From the NCBI GenBank assembly GCA_913055615.1, contig CAJXKK010000021.1, forward strand, positions 1-45,051: a stretch of DNA of 45,051 nucleotides, in the 5' to 3' direction. Source of the DNA: an uncultured Ectothiorhodospiraceae bacterium (lineage in GTDB: Bacteria; Pseudomonadota; Gammaproteobacteria; XJ16; Halofilaceae). Below are positions 9,034 to 18,354 of this stretch, in pieces. Position numbers and translations under genes: made by a program. Positions within the stretch are counted from its first letter, which is position 1; each line of letters starts with the position of its first letter. The notes under the pieces were generated by a model. It worked only from the letters and a program-made list of their open reading frames with translations. It had not been told where the DNA came from and made no database searches.

Positions 9034-9861
9034 ATGGAGCGCGAACGCATCGTATTCATCGGCGGCGGCAATATGGCGCGCAGCCTGATCGGCGGCCTGA
9101 TGGCCGGCGGCTGGCCGGCAGAGCGCATCACGGTCACCGACCCCTCAGCGGATCAGCGTGAGCTGCTGGCCTCGCGCTTCGGGGTCACGACCGCGGCGGA
9201 TAACGAGGCCGCGATCGCCGACGCCGATGTGGTCGTCCTGGCCGTCAAACCGCAATTGATGGAACAGGTCTGCCAAGGCCTCGCCCCGGCGCTTGCCGGG
9301 GCGCAGCCGCTGATCGTCTCCATCGCCGCCGGCGTGCGCATGGAGGCCATCACCCGCTGGCTGTCCTACGACGGCCCCGTCGTGCGCTGCATGCCCAACA
9401 CGCCGTCACTCGTGCAGGCCGGCGTCACCGCGCTGTTCCCCAATCACCGGGTCAGCGAGGACCAGTGCTCGACCGCGGAGTCGATCCTGCGCGCCGGCGG
9501 CAGCGTCATCCGGGTGGATGACGAGAAGCTGATGGACACCGTCACCGGCATATCCGGCAGCGGACCGGCGTACTTCTTCCGCATCATGGAAGCGCTGGAA
9601 GAGGCCGGCGTCGCGCGCGGCCTGCCGCGCGACAAGGCGCGGCTGCTGGTGATCGAGACCGCGCTCGGCGCGGCGCGGATGGCGCTCGAATCCGAGGACG
9701 ATCCGGGCACGCTGCGCCAGAACGTCACCTCGAAGGGCGGCACCACCGCCGCCGCACTCGATACCTTCGAGGCCGGCGGTCTGGCGGAACTGGTCGATCG
9801 CGCCGTGGGCGCGGCCACCGAACGGGCCGGGGAACTGGGCGATCAACTGGGGGGCCGGTAA
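9034..9861 (+). CDS. proC: Pyrroline-5-carboxylate reductase
   Basis: 275 residues, near the usual 270. The Rossmann motif IVFIGGGNMARSLIGGL is at the N-terminus. The VLAVKPQ segment and the C-terminal signature ISGSGPAYFFRIMEALEEAGVARGLPRDKA, TSKGGTTAAAL are all present. It reduces pyrroline-5-carboxylate to proline. The ATG at 9034 follows CGGGAGACCCCC and begins the conserved strand; an in-frame ATG at 8986 would add 16 unconserved residues. The stop codon overlaps the yggT start by one base. Confidence 0.97.
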   Translation: MERERIVFIGGGNMARSLIGGLMAGGWPAERITVTDPSADQRELLASRFGVTTAADNEAAIADADVVVLAVKPQLMEQVCQGLAPALAGAQPLIVSIAAGVRMEAITRWLSYDGPVVRCMPNTPSLVQAGVTALFPNHRVSEDQCSTAESILRAGGSVIRVDDEKLMDTVTGISGSGPAYFFRIMEALEEAGVARGLPRDKARLLVIETALGAARMALESEDDPGTLRQNVTSKGGTTAAALDTFEAGGLAELVDRAVGAATERAGELGDQLGGR

Positions 9862-10460
9862 TGGGAGCGGGTTACGGTACGGACGCGCTGCAGTTCCTGA
9901 TTCGCACCCTGATCGACCTGTATGCGGTAGTCGTCCTGCTCCGCTTCGCGCTCCAGGCGGTACGGGCCGACTATTTCAATCCGGTCGCGCAGTTCGTCGT
10001 CCAGGCGACCCGGCCCGTGCTCGCGCCCATGCGGCGCCTGCTGCCGCCGGCGGGGCGCTACGACTACGCCGCGCTGGTGCTGGCGCTGGCGCTGATGTGG
10101 CTCAAGCTCGGGCTCTACGCCCTGCTGTCCATCGATTCGGTCTACGTCGGCGGGTACGTGCAGCCGATCCAGCATGTCTGGATCGGTAGCCTCGCGTGGA
10201 TCGGCGTGGTCGACCTGATTGCGCTGATCATCGATATCGCCTTCTTCGCAATCCTGGTCATGGCGATCCTCTCCTGGATTGCACCGGCCGGCCCGAACCC
10301 GGTGATGGAGATGCTGCGGCGGATCACCGACCCGCTGATCCGGCCGGTGCGTCGGGTGATCCCGCTGCTCGGCGGCGTCGATCTGTCGCCGCTGGTGGTG
10401 CTGATCGGTCTGCAGCTGCTGAAGATGCTGCTGCTGCGGCCGCTGCTCGTGCTCGCCTGA
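9861..10460 (+). CDS. yggT: YggT family membrane protein
   Basis: 199 residues with four to five hydrophobic segments, arranged as two YGGT repeats (DLYAVVVLLRFALQAV...NPVAQFVVQATRPVLAPMRRLLPP and FFAILVMAILSWIAP...NPVMEMLRRITDPLIRPVRRVIP). The family is an inner membrane protein of uncertain function, linked in some bacteria to osmotic tolerance or cell division. Start overlap with proC (TAATG) indicates coupling. Followed 4 bp later by yggU. Confidence 0.94.
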   Translation: MGAGYGTDALQFLIRTLIDLYAVVVLLRFALQAVRADYFNPVAQFVVQATRPVLAPMRRLLPPAGRYDYAALVLALALMWLKLGLYALLSIDSVYVGGYVQPIQHVWIGSLAWIGVVDLIALIIDIAFFAILVMAILSWIAPAGPNPVMEMLRRITDPLIRPVRRVIPLLGGVDLSPLVVLIGLQLLKMLLLRPLLVLA

Positions 10461-10464
10461 CGGA

Positions 10465-10791
10465 GTGGGAGTGAGCGCCGACGACTGCGATGATTGGTGC
10501 CGCTGGGACGACGCGGATCTGCTGGTCGAACTCCGCGTGATCCCGCGGGCCAAAGCCACCGCGATCGCCGGCACCCGCCAGGGGCACCTGCTGCTGCGGC
10601 TGCAGGCGCCGCCGGTTGACGGCAAGGCGAATGCGGCCATCGAGCGCTGGTTCGCGGATCTGTTCGGCGTGGGCCGCGGGGCCGTGACGATCGAGGCGGG
10701 TACGCATGGCCGCGACAAGCGCCTGCGGATTGAACGGCCGGCGCGCATGCCGGCCGAGCTGATCGGCCTGGCGGGCGACCGGGGCACCTGA
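10465..10791 (+). CDS. yggU: YggU/DUF167 family protein
   Basis: 108 residues, beginning at a GTG. The family signature VIPRAKATAIAG...HLLLRLQAPPVDGKANAAIERWFADLFGV is clear. A second GTG two codons later is an equally possible start. Function is unknown; the family is widely conserved next to yggT and proC, as here. It is probably the last gene of the proC-yggT-yggU unit, since a promoter-like sequence precedes metX. Confidence 0.93.
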   Translation: MGVSADDCDDWCRWDDADLLVELRVIPRAKATAIAGTRQGHLLLRLQAPPVDGKANAAIERWFADLFGVGRGAVTIEAGTHGRDKRLRIERPARMPAELIGLAGDRGT

Positions 10792-10867
10792 AGCGGCCCC
10801 GGGGCCGCGCACCCCGTCCCGGCGCCCGATCCAGCGCGGCAGGACCGGCCGCAAACCGGCGCGAGGT

Positions 10868-10876
10868 TGCTATACT
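10868..10876 (+). promoter_or_regulatory. Extended -10 promoter of metX
   Basis: TGCTATACT has an extended -10 (TGn) plus a good -10 hexamer (TATACT at 10871-10876), 33 bp before the metX start. No good -35 is visible, which fits an extended -10 promoter. Confidence 0.55.
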
Positions 10877-10908
10877 CCCGCGTTTCGCCCGAACCGCTGT
10901 ACCGGCCC

Positions 10909-12072
10909 ATGCCCGAGACGATCCCCGCCGATTCCGTTGGCCTGGTCGAGCCGCGGCGCCTCGCCTTCGACGAGCCGCTGGCGCTCGACTGCGGCCGTAC
11001 GCTCGATCAGTACGAACTGGTGTACGAGACCTATGGCGAACTGAACGCGGACGCGAGCAATGCGGTCCTGGTCTGCCATGCGCTTTCGGGCGATCATCAC
11101 GCGGCCGGCTACCACTCCATGGACGACCGCAAGCCGGGCTGGTGGGAGGCCTGTATCGGCCCGGGCAAGCCGATCGACACCCGCCGATTCTTCGTGGTGA
11201 GCCCGAACAACATCGGCAGCTGCAAGGGCTCGACCGGGCCCAACACGATCAACCCGGCTACCGGCGAGTATTACGGCCCCGATTTCCCGATCGTGACCTG
11301 CGGCGACTGGGCGCGTTCCCAACAGCGCCTGATGCGCGCCCTCGGCATCGACCAGTGGACCGCGGTCGTCGGCCCCAGCCTTGGCGGCATGCAGGTCATC
11401 CAGTGGGCGATCGATTTCCCTGATTCACTGCGCAACGCGATCGTCATCGCCGCGGCGCCCAAACTGACCGCGCAGAACATCGCCTTCAACGAGGTCGCCC
11501 GTCAGGCGATCACCTCCGACACGGAGTTCCATGCGGGGCGCTATTACGAACACGGCACGGTGCCCCGGCGTGGGCTGATGCTGGCGCGCATGCTCGGCCA
11601 CATTACCTATCTCTCGGACGATGCGATGCGGGCCAAGTTCGGGCGTGAGCTGCAGGCCGGCAAGCTGTCGTTCAGCTTCGACTCCGAGTTCTCCGTCGAG
11701 AGCTACCTGCGCTACCAGGGCCGGCAATTCGTCGACCGCTTCGACGCGAATTCGTACCTGCTGATGACCAAGTCGCTGGACTATTTCGATCCGGCGGCGA
11801 AAACCAACGACGATCTGGCGGCGGCGTTGGCACCGGCGAAGGCACGGTTTCTCGTGATGTCATTCACCTCGGACTGGCGGTTCTCGCCGGCGCGCTCGCG
11901 AGAGATCGTCAAGGCGCTGCTGGATAACCACAAGCGCGTGAGCTACGTGGAGATCGCCGCCGAGCACGGCCACGATGCATTCCTGATGCCGATCGATCAC
12001 TACATCGCGGTATTCGGCGCCCACATGCAACGCGTGGCGACCGAATGCACGCCCACGGAGGTCGCGGCATGA
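10909..12072 (+). CDS. metX: Homoserine O-acyltransferase MetX
   Basis: 387 residues of the alpha/beta-hydrolase fold. The nucleophile elbow is [14 protein letters not shown] (Ser157), with catalytic Asp in [10 protein letters not shown] and His in [10 protein letters not shown]. It acylates homoserine in methionine synthesis. Proteobacterial MetX proteins paired with MetW often use succinyl-CoA, so succinyl is likely here, but the donor cannot be read with certainty. The ATG at 10909 is preferred over 10867 because the latter lies at the promoter. The 3' end overlaps metW by 4 bp. Confidence 0.95.
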   Translation: MPETIPADSVGLVEPRRLAFDEPLALDCGRTLDQYELVYETYGELNADASNAVLVCHALSGDHHAAGYHSMDDRKPGWWEACIGPGKPIDTRRFFVVSPNNIGSCKGSTGPNTINPATGEYYGPDFPIVTCGDWARSQQRLMRALGIDQWTAVVGPSLGGMQVIQWAIDFPDSLRNAIVIAAAPKLTAQNIAFNEVARQAITSDTEFHAGRYYEHGTVPRRGLMLARMLGHITYLSDDAMRAKFGRELQAGKLSFSFDSEFSVESYLRYQGRQFVDRFDANSYLLMTKSLDYFDPAAKTNDDLAAALAPAKARFLVMSFTSDWRFSPARSREIVKALLDNHKRVSYVEIAAEHGHDAFLMPIDHYIAVFGAHMQRVATECTPTEVAA

Positions 12073-12674
12073 CGCTGCGCCGGGACCTGGAACTGATCGC
12101 GGACTGGATCCGGCCCGGAAGCCACATCCTCGACCTCGGCTGCGGCGACGGCGCGCTGCTCGCGCACCTGGCGGAGACGAAATCGATCACCGGCTACGGC
12201 CTGGAGATCGACCCCGACAATATCGCGCGCTGCATCGCCCGCGGCGTGGACGTGCTCCAGATCGACCTCGACCGCGGACTATCCGAGTTCGACAGCTGTG
12301 GTTTCGATTACGTGGTCATGACGCAGTCGCTGCAGGCGCTGCACTTCCCGGAGCGGATACTGGAGGAGATGCTGCGCATCGGGCGCGAGGCCGTCACATC
12401 GTTCCCCAACATGGGCCACTGGAAGTGCCGCCTGCAACTCGCGGTGGCGGGCCACATGCCGGTTACGCGCGCGCTGCCGCACCACTGGTATGACACGCCC
12501 AATATCCATATGTGCACGGTCCACGACTTCGAGCGCCTGTGCGACGCGCATGGCTATCGGGTACTGGAACGCGCGGCCGTCGACCGCCATCACCGGGAGA
12601 CCCCCGCGACGCGCATCCTGCCGAATTTGTTCGGCGAGAGCGCGGTCTTCCGCTTCGAACGCCACGGGGGATGA
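12069..12674 (+). CDS. metW: Methionine biosynthesis protein MetW
   Basis: 201 residues with a class I SAM-methyltransferase fold: [17 protein letters not shown] (motif I), then [40 protein letters not shown], typical of MetW. It is a partner protein of MetX in many proteobacteria. The ATG overlaps the metX stop (ATGA), which sets the start. Followed by a REP-type inverted pair. Confidence 0.95.
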   Translation: MTLRRDLELIADWIRPGSHILDLGCGDGALLAHLAETKSITGYGLEIDPDNIARCIARGVDVLQIDLDRGLSEFDSCGFDYVVMTQSLQALHFPERILEEMLRIGREAVTSFPNMGHWKCRLQLAVAGHMPVTRALPHHWYDTPNIHMCTVHDFERLCDAHGYRVLERAAVDRHHRETPATRILPNLFGESAVFRFERHGG

Positions 12675-12741
12675 AGCAACCGGGTCGCAACCCACCCACA
12701 GGCCTGCGGTTTCGCAGGTAAATGTAGCGCCAACCCGGGCC

Positions 12742-12811
12742 GGTTCGCGAGCAAGCTCGCTCCTACAGGGGGCCGTGCACTGTTTTGTCGGAGCGAGCTT
12801 GCTCGCGAACC
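12742..12811. repeat. REP-type inverted pair
   Basis: Two inverted copies of a REP-like sequence with the palindromic core GCGAGCAAGCTCGC face each other at 12742-12766 and 12790-12811. They share their flanks (GGTTC on one side, CTCC or GGAG on the other) with the pair at 22974-23134. They lie between the convergent ends of metW and the TerB-like gene and may act as a terminator or mRNA stabiliser. Confidence 0.8.
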
Positions 12812-12830
12812 GGTATCGGATGCGACCGGC

Positions 12831-13283
12831 TCAGGCGTCCGGTTCAGCGGCGTGCTTGGCCTGGATGAACTCGCCGTGGCGCAGGTGGATCAGGTCCGCG
12901 ACCCGGCGCAGGATCTGCTCTTCGTAGCGGTCGATGCGCCCGTCGGCCCAGGCCACGCGCCAGAGCTGCTCCATAAGCGCCTTTTTTTCTTCCAGTGAGT
13001 GCGTCTCGTGGACGAGGCGGGTGAACTGGTGCAGCGAGGTCGCGTCGCGGCTTTCCTCCTGCGCCAGGCGCACGAGTTCCGCGACCTCCGCGTCGGTCAC
13101 ATCGAGGCTTTGTCGCAGGGCGGCCTCGATGGTCGCCTGCTCGGCCTCATCGAAGTCGAAATCCGCGCGTGCGACCTCGATCAGCAGCGCCGCGGCGGCG
13201 AGGTTGCGGCGATGCGCGCCGTCCTCCCCCGCCGACTCTGGCGCGAGGTGCTCCTGAAAGAACGATTGGATTTTCGACAGCAC
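12831..13283 (-). CDS. TerB family tellurite-resistance-like protein
   Basis: 150 residues, all-helical. The family pattern is visible in two related halves: LLIEVARADFDFDEAEQATIEAALRQ and LWRVAWADGRIDRYEEQILRRVADLIHL, with acidic residues (D..D..E) that bind metal in TerB. The cellular role is unknown; a single TerB protein next to hspQ is common and does not itself indicate tellurite resistance. It ends the minus-strand pair hspQ-terB (10 bp gap). Confidence 0.85.
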   Translation of the reverse strand: MLSKIQSFFQEHLAPESAGEDGAHRRNLAAAALLIEVARADFDFDEAEQATIEAALRQSLDVTDAEVAELVRLAQEESRDATSLHQFTRLVHETHSLEEKKALMEQLWRVAWADGRIDRYEEQILRRVADLIHLRHGEFIQAKHAAEPDA

Positions 13284-13293
13284 TGGAGGCCTG

Positions 13294-13620
13294 TCAGTTG
13301 GCGAGCTGACGCGGGACGTAGACCCCGTCCCGGAAATCGAGAAACAGTTCGTCGAGTTCCGGATGCCACACGGGTTCGCCGGTCTCGTCGGCCTCGAGGT
13401 TCTGCTCGGGAACGTAGGTTTCCGCGTCCTCCTCGTCGACGATCACGTAATACCAAGGCGCCTCCCGGCTCGCGGAGGCGGTTCCGGAATTGCGGTCGTA
13501 CCAGTCCTCGCTGCCCTGGTAGGCCGGGTCGACGTCATAGACCACGCCGCGATACCCGTGCTCTTTGTGGCGGACGATCTGCCCGAGACGGAAGCTGGCG
13601 TGGTGGGAGACTGCGTGCAT
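13294..13620 (-). CDS. hspQ: Heat shock protein HspQ
   Basis: 108 residues. The HspQ pattern is clear: FRLGQIVRHKEHGYRGVVYDVDPAYQGSEDWY, PWYYVIVDEEDAETYVPEQNLE and HPELDELFLDF. HspQ is a small hemimethylated-DNA-binding/YccV-like protein that modulates Lon protease specificity and DnaA levels in enterobacteria. Divergent from gspC, with a palindrome-rich region between. Confidence 0.95.
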   Translation of the reverse strand: MHAVSHHASFRLGQIVRHKEHGYRGVVYDVDPAYQGSEDWYDRNSGTASASREAPWYYVIVDEEDAETYVPEQNLEADETGEPVWHPELDELFLDFRDGVYVPRQLAN

Positions 13621-13651
13621 CGCGGACCTCCGCGGTAGGTACTCGGCCTAT

Positions 13652-13767
13652 AGTTTATCAGACCGGACGCCGCACGGATGACCCCCCGATGGCCCATGGG
13701 GGAATTCGGTCGCTATGCCCGGGGCATCGCCCACCGTGACGCCGTGGCGTCACGGTGCTGATAAACT
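13652..13767. promoter_or_regulatory. Divergent hspQ/gspC control region with perfect 26-bp palindrome
   Basis: The sequence CTGATAAACT occurs once on each strand, at 13652-13661 (minus, facing hspQ) and 13758-13767 (plus, facing gspC). Next to the gspC copy lies a perfect inverted repeat with 12-bp arms (CACCGTGACGCC at 13732-13743, its complement at 13746-13757) and a 2-bp centre. This looks like an operator or a DNA hairpin controlling type II secretion; the factor is unknown. Confidence 0.5.
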
Positions 13768-13794
13768 CTGGAGACCAAAAGCAGGGGAGGCGCG

Positions 13795-14703
13795 GTGCGC
13801 GCAGCGAATACACATCACTGGATCGAGCGCGTGCGCACGGCACTGGCCCATCCTCGCCTGCCGGACATCGCCAGCCTGGCACTGCTCGTGCTGCTGGGAT
13901 GGCAGCTCGCGGGCCTGACCTGGGCGGCCCTGCCGGCGCCGGCGAGCGCCCGGATGCCGGCAGCGAGCGCCGTCGAGTCGCCGGGGCGCGGCGGCGATAC
14001 GGGCGAAGCACCGACGGCCCGGCTGGCGCGGCTGCATCTGTTCGGCGAACCGCCCGCCGACGATGACCGCGACGGCTCCCCGGAGACCGAGACCAATGCC
14101 CCGGAGACCCAGCTCAATCTGACCCTCATGGGCGTCTTTGCGCCCGGTGAGAACGGCGGTCTGGCCATCATCAAGGCCGGCGGCGGTCAGGAGAAGGTTT
14201 ATGCGGTCGACGACACGATTGCCGGCAATGCGCGGATCACCGGCATTTTCGAGGATCGTGTCGTTCTGCGGCGTAACGGGCGAGCCGAGACATTGCGCAT
14301 GGATCTGGCCAGGGTCCCGCGCGGTCAGGCGGGCGGGCAGGTGGAACCTGCCGGCACGGGAGGAGGTGAAGCAGGCATTGTTGAGCGCGCCCGGGCGCTG
14401 CGCGAAAGACTCCGGCAGAATCCGCTCGAACTCGCACGCATGGTCCGCTTCCAGCCCTATACCGAGGACGGGGAACTCGTGGGCTTTCGCATCGAGCCGC
14501 GTTCCGATGAGGCCTCGCTGCTCCAGGAAGCGGGTATCCGCCCGGACGATGTCGTCACGCGCGTCAATGGCATCGAGCTCAACGACCCGGCACAGGGCGA
14601 CCGCGCCCTGCGCGAACTGCGTGACGCCGACATGATCAACGTCACCATCCTCCGCGATGGGCGCAGCGAACAGATCTCCCTGCCGCTCGGCAACCCCGGT
14701 TGA
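13795..14703 (+). CDS. gspC: Type II secretion system protein GspC
   Basis: 302 residues starting at GTG, four bases after GGGGAGG. An inner membrane segment lies at about residues 18-47. The homology region (TQLNLTLMGVFAPG...GLAIIKAGGGQEKVYAVDDTI, then a loop on GNARITGIFEDRVVLRRNGRAETL) lies at about 103-165, and a C-terminal PDZ-like domain (ASLLQEAGIRPDDVVTRVNGIEL) ends the protein. It links the inner membrane platform to the GspD secretin. First gene of gspC-D-E-F. Confidence 0.94.
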   Translation: MRAANTHHWIERVRTALAHPRLPDIASLALLVLLGWQLAGLTWAALPAPASARMPAASAVESPGRGGDTGEAPTARLARLHLFGEPPADDDRDGSPETETNAPETQLNLTLMGVFAPGENGGLAIIKAGGGQEKVYAVDDTIAGNARITGIFEDRVVLRRNGRAETLRMDLARVPRGQAGGQVEPAGTGGGEAGIVERARALRERLRQNPLELARMVRFQPYTEDGELVGFRIEPRSDEASLLQEAGIRPDDVVTRVNGIELNDPAQGDRALRELRDADMINVTILRDGRSEQISLPLGNPG

Positions 14704-14855
14704 TCGTGACGGCCCCGCACGGGCCAGCCTGCAGAGGCACCGCCGGCGACGAGGTCCCATTTGACGGTCGTAGCCGGGCATATGAGAATCCGCCACGCGC
14801 CGCTGCGGCAAGGAGGCGGACAAACCCCCGAAGCCAGGAACGCACCAACGACATC

Positions 14856-16832
14856 ATGATTCAGACCCGCCGCCCCTGCACGGCCCGACTCGGCGCTTTC
14901 GTCCTCGGCCTGCTCCTCACCATCGGCGTGCCCGCAACGGCGCTGGCCGAGCCATTCACCCTGAATCTGCAGAATGCAGAACTGCGCTCACTGATCGAGA
15001 CGGTTTCCAAACGCACCGGGCGCAATTTCATCGTCGACCCGCGCGTGAACGCGAAGATCACCGTGGTATCGTCCGCCCCGGTTAGCGACCGCGAACTGTA
15101 TGACGTCTTCCTGTCCGTGCTGTCCGTGCACGGCTACGCGGCGGTCCCGGAGGGCGATGTCACCAAGATCGTACCGGCGGTGGCCGCGAAACAGGACGCG
15201 ATCCCGTCCGGGGCATCGCAGAGCGGCAGCCAGCTGATCACGCGGGTCGTAACGGTCGAGCACGTCAACGCCGCGCAGCTGGTACCGATCCTGCGCCCGC
15301 TGCTCCCGCAGGAGGGACACCTCGCGGCCTATCAGCCGACCAACCGCCTGATCGTCACCGACAGTTCCTCCAACATCCAGCGCATCATGCAGATCATCAA
15401 CCGGGTCGACCGCCCGGTGGAGAGCGACATCGATGTCGTGCGCCTGGAGCACGCCTCGGCATCCGAGGTGGTACGTATTCTCGGCCAGCTGGAGGGTCAG
15501 GCGCAGCGGGGGCAGGAACAGGCCGGTGCCCGGGCGCGGCTGGCCGCCGACACCCGCACCAATGCCGTACTGATCAGCGGCAGCCGCGAGGAACGGCTGC
15601 GCATGCGCGGGCTCATCGCGAACCTGGATACGCCGCTCGAACGCGAGGGCAATACCCGCGTGGTCTATCTCAAGTACGCCAACGCCGAGGACATGACGGA
15701 CATCCTCCGGGGGGTCAGCGACGCGGAAATCAAGGAAGGTGAGCCATCGGGCCAGGGTGGCGGCGAGCGTGACGAGGACGAGGTCGTGATCCAGGCCGAC
15801 GCCAACACCAATGCGCTGATCATGACTGGAGCGCCGAATCGGCTCGAGGGCCTCGAGCGCATCGTCCGGCAACTCGATATCCGGCGCGCGCAGGTACTGG
15901 TCGAGGCCATCATCGCGGAGATTTCCCAGGACAAGGCCCGTGAACTCGGGGTCCAGTTCGTGGCGGCCGACACGAGCGACGACGGCGACCGGCCGGCCGC
16001 CCTGACGAGTTTCGGATCCGGCGGCAGCAACATCCTGGAGATCGCGACCGAAAGCGCGCTGCCCGACAGTGGACTGACGCTCGGCGGGCTCAGCGAGGGC
16101 TCCGGGGGCACGGATTTCGGCATCCTGATCCGGGCGCTGGCCTCCGATGCCAACAACAACATCCTGTCGACCCCCAGCCTCGTCACGCTGGACAACGAAG
16201 AGGCGGAGATCGTCGTCGGCCAGAACGTGCCGTTCGTGACCGGATCATTCTCCAGCCAGGACACCGGCGGCAGCGCGACCAACCCGTTCCAGACCATCGA
16301 ACGCCGCGACGTCGGTATCACGCTCAAGGTCAAGCCGCAGATCAACGAGGGCGATACCGTCAAGATGGACATCGAGCAGGAGGTCTCCAGCCTCTCCTCG
16401 TCGTCCCAGACCACGTCCGACGTGGTGACCAACAAGCGCTCGCTGAAGACGACCGTGCTCGTGCAGGACGACCAGACGCTGGTCCTCGGCGGGCTGATCG
16501 ACGACACCGTCCGCACGACCGACGAACGGGTCCCGCTGCTGGGCGACATCCCGGTGCTGGGGCGGCTGTTCCAGTACCAGCGCACCAACAAGATCAAGCA
16601 GAACCTGATGATATTCCTGCATCCGCGCATCCTGCGCGAGAAGGGACTGGCGGATCACTACACGGGCGAGAAGTACAACTACATGCGGGCCGAACAGGCC
16701 GATCGGCAGCGCAAGAAGCAGACGCTCATGATCGACGACCTGCCGGAGCTGCCGGAACTCGAACTGCGCCATCGCGATCCGACAACAGGCGACGGCGGAG
16801 GGGACTATGAACGAGACCGCGACGGCGACTGA
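14856..16832 (+). CDS. gspD: Type II secretion system secretin GspD
   Basis: 658 residues. A signal peptide (predicted cleavage after Ala31) precedes the N0 domain (FTLNLQNAELRSLIETVSKRTGRNFIVDP), repeated N1-N3 domains and the secretin domain (LSTPSLVTLDNEEAEIVVGQNVPFVTG; VLGGLIDD). It forms the outer membrane channel. The start at 14856 is chosen for the signal peptide; the open frame extends upstream to 14700, but that part does not look like GspD. The ribosome binding site is weak. The 3' end overlaps gspE by 26 bp. Confidence 0.96.
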   Translation: MIQTRRPCTARLGAFVLGLLLTIGVPATALAEPFTLNLQNAELRSLIETVSKRTGRNFIVDPRVNAKITVVSSAPVSDRELYDVFLSVLSVHGYAAVPEGDVTKIVPAVAAKQDAIPSGASQSGSQLITRVVTVEHVNAAQLVPILRPLLPQEGHLAAYQPTNRLIVTDSSSNIQRIMQIINRVDRPVESDIDVVRLEHASASEVVRILGQLEGQAQRGQEQAGARARLAADTRTNAVLISGSREERLRMRGLIANLDTPLEREGNTRVVYLKYANAEDMTDILRGVSDAEIKEGEPSGQGGGERDEDEVVIQADANTNALIMTGAPNRLEGLERIVRQLDIRRAQVLVEAIIAEISQDKARELGVQFVAADTSDDGDRPAALTSFGSGGSNILEIATESALPDSGLTLGGLSEGSGGTDFGILIRALASDANNNILSTPSLVTLDNEEAEIVVGQNVPFVTGSFSSQDTGGSATNPFQTIERRDVGITLKVKPQINEGDTVKMDIEQEVSSLSSSSQTTSDVVTNKRSLKTTVLVQDDQTLVLGGLIDDTVRTTDERVPLLGDIPVLGRLFQYQRTNKIKQNLMIFLHPRILREKGLADHYTGEKYNYMRAEQADRQRKKQTLMIDDLPELPELELRHRDPTTGDGGGDYERDRDGD

Positions 16833-18348
16833 GACCGCCAGCACGGCGGTACGCGTCAGCTACTCGTTTGCCCGGCGCAACGGCGTCCTGCTGGAGGAGC
16901 GCGCCGATGGGCAGGCGACCGCGGTATTGCGCCCCGACGCCTCGCCCGACGCCTTGCTGGAACTGCGGCGGGCGATCGGCGCGCCGGTCGCGCTCGAGAA
17001 CGTGTCCGCCGAGGACTTCGCGCGGCGCCTGACGCAGCGCTACGAGCACGGCGCCGGCGGCGCGCTCGACGCGGTCGACGATCTCGGCGACGAGGCAGAC
17101 CTCGCCAGCGCCGCCGAGGCCCTGCCCGAGCCCGAAGACCTGATGGAATCGCAGGATGATGCGCCCATCATCCGCCTGATCAACGCGATCCTCACCGAGG
17201 CCGTGCGCCACAACGCCTCCGACGTGCATATCGAGCCGTTCGAGCAACGACTCTCGGTGCGCATGCGGGTCGATGGCGTCATGCAGGAAACCCTGGAACC
17301 GCCACGCTCGATCGCCCCGCTGATCATCTCTCGCATCAAGGTCATGGCGCGGCTCGATATCTCGGAGAAACGCCTGCCGCAGGATGGCCGGATCTCGCTC
17401 AAGATCGCCGGCCGCCCGGTCGACGTACGCGTCTCCACCCTGCCCTCGGGGCATGGCGAACGCGTGGTGATGCGCCTGCTCGACAAGCAGGCGGGGCGCC
17501 TGGACGTTGAGCACCTGGGGATGTCGTCGCGCGACACGCGCTTGCTGAATGATCTGATCCACCGCCCGCACGGCATCCTGCTCGTCACCGGCCCGACCGG
17601 TTCGGGCAAGACGACCACGCTGTACGCGTCGATCACCCGGCTGAATGACGCCAGCCGCACGATCCTCACGGTCGAGGATCCGATCGAGTATTACCTCGAC
17701 GGCATCGGCCAGACCCAGGTGAACACGAAGGTCGATCTGACCTTCGCCCGCGGGCTGCGCGCCATCCTGCGCCAGGACCCGGACGTGGTCATGGTCGGCG
17801 AGATCCGCGATCTGGAGACGGCGCAGATCGCCGTTCAGGCCAGTCTGACCGGTCACGTCGTTCTCTCCACGCTGCACACGAACACGGCGATCGGTGCCAT
17901 CACCCGCCTGCGGGACATGGGTGTAGAGCCGTTCCTGCTGTCGTCGTCGGTCGTCGGCATCCTCGCCCAGCGGCTCGTGCGCCTGCTGTGCCCGCATTGC
18001 CGGACCGAACACACCATGACCCAGGGCGAATGCCAGCTGTTCGATCTGGACCCGGCCGACCCGCCGACCGTATGGGGGCCGTCCGACAGCGGCTGCGATC
18101 GATGCAATCGCACCGGCTACATGGGCCGCAGCGGGATCTATGAACTGGTCGCCGTGGATGACGCCATGCGCAGCCTGATCCACGACGGCGCCGGCGAGTT
18201 TGAACTCGAACACCATGCGCGTCGTCACTCGCCGCAGATGCGCGCCGATGGGCTGCGGCGGATCCGCGCCGGTGAGACCTCGATCGAGGAGGTCCTGCGG
18301 GTGACCCCTTCGGGCGACCGCGGCCACGAGCCGGAAATCCTGGAGTAA
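16807..18348 (+). CDS. gspE: Type II secretion system ATPase GspE
   Basis: 513 residues. The N-terminal domain is followed by Walker A (GPTGSGKTTTLY), Asp box (TVEDPIEYY), Walker B (DVVMVGEIRD), His box (LSTLHTNTAIGAITRL) and the GspE/PilB zinc motif CPHC...CDRC. It powers pseudopilus assembly from the cytoplasmic side. It overlaps gspD and ends 6 bp before the proposed gspF start. Confidence 0.97.
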   Translation: MNETATATETASTAVRVSYSFARRNGVLLEERADGQATAVLRPDASPDALLELRRAIGAPVALENVSAEDFARRLTQRYEHGAGGALDAVDDLGDEADLASAAEALPEPEDLMESQDDAPIIRLINAILTEAVRHNASDVHIEPFEQRLSVRMRVDGVMQETLEPPRSIAPLIISRIKVMARLDISEKRLPQDGRISLKIAGRPVDVRVSTLPSGHGERVVMRLLDKQAGRLDVEHLGMSSRDTRLLNDLIHRPHGILLVTGPTGSGKTTTLYASITRLNDASRTILTVEDPIEYYLDGIGQTQVNTKVDLTFARGLRAILRQDPDVVMVGEIRDLETAQIAVQASLTGHVVLSTLHTNTAIGAITRLRDMGVEPFLLSSSVVGILAQRLVRLLCPHCRTEHTMTQGECQLFDLDPADPPTVWGPSDSGCDRCNRTGYMGRSGIYELVAVDDAMRSLIHDGAGEFELEHHARRHSPQMRADGLRRIRAGETSIEEVLRVTPSGDRGHEPEILE

Positions 18349-18354
18349 GCCGCC

